DNA of 64,000 nt, taken from contig JANBPT010000109.1 of NCBI GenBank assembly GCA_027575765.1, positions 1 through 64,000 on the forward strand. Direction: 5' to 3'. This document shows, one piece after another, positions 62,866 to 64,000 of the stretch. The stretch is from Tieghemiomyces parasiticus (taxonomy: Eukaryota > Kickxellomycota > Dimargaritomycetes > Dimargaritales > Dimargaritaceae). The notes under the pieces are model-generated. The model was given only the letters and a program-made list of their open reading frames with translations, had not been told where the DNA came from and did no database searches. How positions within the stretch are numbered: position 1 is the stretch's first letter; each line of letters starts with the position of its first letter. The position numbers and the translations under genes are program-made.

Positions 62866-64000
62866 GGCGCTGATACGAGTAAGGGGGTAGCGAGCCTCTG
62901 TGCTGTATTTGCAGGTTTGGCGGAAACTGTTGTGGTTCCAAGTAAGGAGGGGAGGGGCGGAGAATAGGTCAGCAACGCTTGGGGTCAGTTGACTAGGTTC
63001 TACCGGGTGAGCTGGTAAAAGGTCGGTGAATAAGTGTAAACTGCGACTATGAACCACCAGTATACGACGGGGCAAGCAAATTGGTGCGGAATAGTAAAAT
63101 TAGTGCGGGTGCTCGTGTCGCTGGTTGTCGTTGATTGACAGTGCAGCAAGGAGGGTAGGTGTGACACATAATATATAGGGGGGCATAGCTGACACTATAT
63201 AGTAGGTAGGCATCATTAGAGTGCCAGGGGCTGAGATCTGGACCGAATCCCTTCGAGTCGTTCCTGTCGAGGCCGCTCTCGACCGGGCGAGGTAGCATCC
63301 AGGTTAACTCAGGCGCAGTCGTTTCTCAACCACTTTGACTACCGAGCTTGCGGACCTCCGCCTCAGAAAAGCTCTTTTGGGGCGGGCTGAGGCACTTGTT
63401 ACCTACTTGAGTTACTTTGACCGAGCCGGTGGGGTGTCAAAGCTTGGCGGACCGGGTTCGAAGGAGGCGGCAAATTGAAGGCACAGAAATTCGGACTTGC
63501 CGAGGGTTTTGCCGAGAGTCTAATGATCGGGACCCCGGTGCGACGTATTCTCTTGAAGATTCCGCGGACAGCTTTAATGAGCGGGAACAGGGTTTAAAAA
63601 AGGATACGGCGCAGAGTTGAGCAGTGGAGGCAAATCTTTGAGTTGAGGTCGGATGGAGCGGGTGTGAACAATATGAAAGTGCCAGTAGTCGGAAGCGAGC
63701 GCTGAAAGAGTATCGGTCTCAGAGGCTGTAAGGTCAATGATGGGGCAAGAAATTACAACGACGCGGTAGGAGGGCGCTGACGATACTTGTTGGAGGTCCT
63801 ATAACTTAATTGAAGAACGCGGAACGGTGTACATTTTATACATTCGGACCCCGTCGAGCTGACGAGAACCCTCACGCCCCTCGCTGAAGAGACTGGTGCC
63901 AGAGGGCATGACGAATTACTCGTCTATATTAATGGACTCATGTGAGTAACAGGTCAGATCGCAGCGACAAGGACCCCCTCTTGCTGCACAAGGCTGGGCC
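62866..64000. other. NRPS upstream region to window end
   Basis: The 300 bases nearest the NRPS contain no ATG on the minus strand between the TATA box and 62865, consistent with a 5' UTR of about 270 bases. Beyond 63210 nothing is recognisable; the short plus-strand frame at 63417 has no family content. Confidence 0.45.
63171..63177 (-). promoter_or_regulatory. TATA box of the NRPS gene
   Basis: TATATAT on the minus strand, 306 bases upstream of the ATG, with a second TATATAG-like string at 63195-63202. With an initiation site some 30 bases downstream, 62865 would be the first AUG of the transcript. Confidence 0.5.

Noticed and set aside
62866..63075. Extension of the NRPS frame to a TTG at 63075
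   Set aside because: No ATG occurs in this 70-codon extension, and the added residues have no domain content. The ATG at 62865 follows a TATA box with no earlier AUG.
1..64000. tRNA, rRNA and CRISPR features
   Set aside because: I looked for T-loop strings such as GGTTCGA with pairing stems and for regularly spaced repeats and found none that hold up. A tRNAscan run would settle the tRNA question.

Overview
This is a nuclear window from a fungus. Most single-copy genes carry short spliceosomal introns (about 100-250 nt) with GTAAG-type donors, and eukaryote-only proteins are present: BUB1, U2AF large subunit, an RFC clamp-loader subunit, SNX4, PCID2 and MIA40. GC-rich coding regions, small gene size and NRPS modules that alternate separate E and C domains in a bacterial style suggest an early-diverging lineage (Zoopagomycota such as Dimargaritales, or Mortierella/Basidiobolus-like). 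That placement is inference and has not been tested.

Layout. 0.4-7.5 kb: a DinB-fold protein, a small secreted protein, MIA40, and PCID2, with MIA40 and PCID2 divergently transcribed. 7.8-18.5 kb is an accessory, gene-poor stretch: a decayed mariner transposase, a secreted-protein gene with a stop codon in its signal peptide, a small Cys-rich ORF, and three LTR-like sequences, one inverted. 18.6-38 kb is a housekeeping block: BUB1, a coiled-coil protein with a C-terminal hydrophobic segment, a possible small mitochondrial protein, SNX4, RFC2, a sodium:solute symporter, and U2AF2. 38.9-62.9 kb is one intronless reading frame for an NRPS of 8,000 residues.

The NRPS is the striking element. Its order is a truncated C, then A1-T1-E1, C1, a decayed module (no A core, T without its serine, C without its catalytic His), A2-T2-E2, C2-A3-T3-E3, C3-A4-T4-E4, C4-A5-T5-E5, with no thioesterase, reductase or terminal C domain. 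Every surviving module has its own epimerase, so the domain order predicts an all-D peptide. The last module has lost key residues in both A5 and E5. No obvious tailoring genes flank it inside the window. The only transporter nearby is separated from it by U2AF2.

Starts were chosen at ATG codons. Several long open frames begin upstream at TTG and were trimmed. Splice sites were assigned by eye from consensus plus continuity of known protein families.
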